A stretch of 15,423 nt of DNA from NCBI GenBank assembly GCA_029259455.1, contig JAPDIT010000029.1, positions 1-15,423 on the forward strand. Direction: 5' to 3'. Below, one piece after another: positions 15,259 to 15,423 of this stretch; position 1 is the first letter of the stretch, and every line of letters starts with the position of its first letter. The notes beneath the pieces were generated by a model. That model saw nothing but the letters and a program-made list of their open reading frames with translations. It was not told where the DNA came from and ran no database searches. Made by a program: the position numbers and the translations under genes. This DNA comes from Archaeoglobi archaeon. GTDB lineage: Archaea; Halobacteriota; Archaeoglobi; Archaeoglobales; Archaeoglobaceae.

Positions 15259-15309
15259 TCTTGAGCAAAACTATTTATACTAAAACAAACAACAAAACCA
15301 TAGTTCCCA

Positions 15310-15423
15310 TCACCCCATCAGCTGATAGAAGTTGAAAGCCAACAGACCCAGGACGATCTTAACGGCCAGACCTCTTCTGCTCACAGCCCTTATGAACTTC
15401 AGTCCGAAGTTTTCTGCAACTGA
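15310..15423 (-). CDS. C-terminal end of an unidentified protein, cut by the window edge
   Basis: On the minus strand an open frame enters from base 15423 and ends at TGA 15312-15310, giving 37 residues: a stretch with NFGLKFIRAVSRRG, then a hydrophobic tail LAVKIVLGLLAFNFYQLMG. It is convergent with fwdC, and the GC-balanced codons contrast with the AT-rich spacer, which supports real coding sequence. The tail could be a final membrane helix. The part seen is too short for a family assignment. Confidence 0.5.
   Translation of the reverse strand, partial: SVAENFGLKFIRAVSRRGLAVKIVLGLLAFNFYQLMG

Noticed and set aside
15326..15341. GTTGAAAG resembling part of an archaeal CRISPR repeat
   Set aside because: It occurs once, with no repeat-spacer periodicity, and falls within the coding frame of the minus-strand partial gene.

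Overview
The window is archaeal and points to Archaeoglobales, most likely an Archaeoglobus close to A. fulgidus. It carries a tungsten-type formylmethanofuran dehydrogenase operon (fwdDBAC), an archaeosine tRNA-modification pair (tgtA/arcS), an ADP-forming acyl-CoA synthetase, an ExoIII-type nuclease very like the A. fulgidus enzyme, a GT2/LPG-synthase-TM fusion and an Lrp-type regulator. Genes are tightly packed. GGTGAT/GGAGG Shine-Dalgarno sites and AT-rich TATA-like elements also fit an archaeon.

Left part (1-2615). The 3' part of an ADP-forming acyl-CoA synthetase gene enters from the left edge. The end of an ATP-grasp domain runs in frame into the CoA-binding and CoA-ligase domains. Its last two codons, including the stop, lie inside the terminal inverted repeat of an IS481-like insertion sequence of about 1.02 kb. 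The IS has TGT...ACA ends and 35-bp imperfect inverted repeats. Its transposase is dead: it has a one-base frameshift and a TAG at the codon of the catalytic glutamate.

Middle (2616-8047, plus strand). First comes an AP endonuclease/exonuclease III. Next is a pair of membrane glycan genes: a dolichol-phosphate-sugar synthase-like GT2 fused to an LPG_synthase_TM domain, then a DUF2298 (YYY family) multi-spanning protein. Last is a compact cassette of an Lrp/AsnC regulator, a 90-residue three-helix membrane protein and a cysteine-containing V4R-like small protein. This cassette is the least described part of the window.

Right-middle (8039-11042, minus strand). tgtA exchanges guanine 15 of tRNA for preQ0. 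arcS acts in the next step, conversion of preQ0 to archaeosine. The two overlap by 14 bp. TgtA ends without its PUA domain, while ArcS keeps one.

Right (11043-15423). A divergent intergenic region with two plausible promoters separates tgtA from the fwdDBAC operon. FwdB/FwdD form the tungstopterin CO2/formate site, FwdA is the dinuclear-metal amidohydrolase that joins formate to methanofuran, and FwdC is a beta-helix scaffold. No fwdE, F or G is present here. A T-rich terminator follows fwdC. The 3' end of an unidentified minus-strand gene closes the window. No tRNA, rRNA or CRISPR array was seen.
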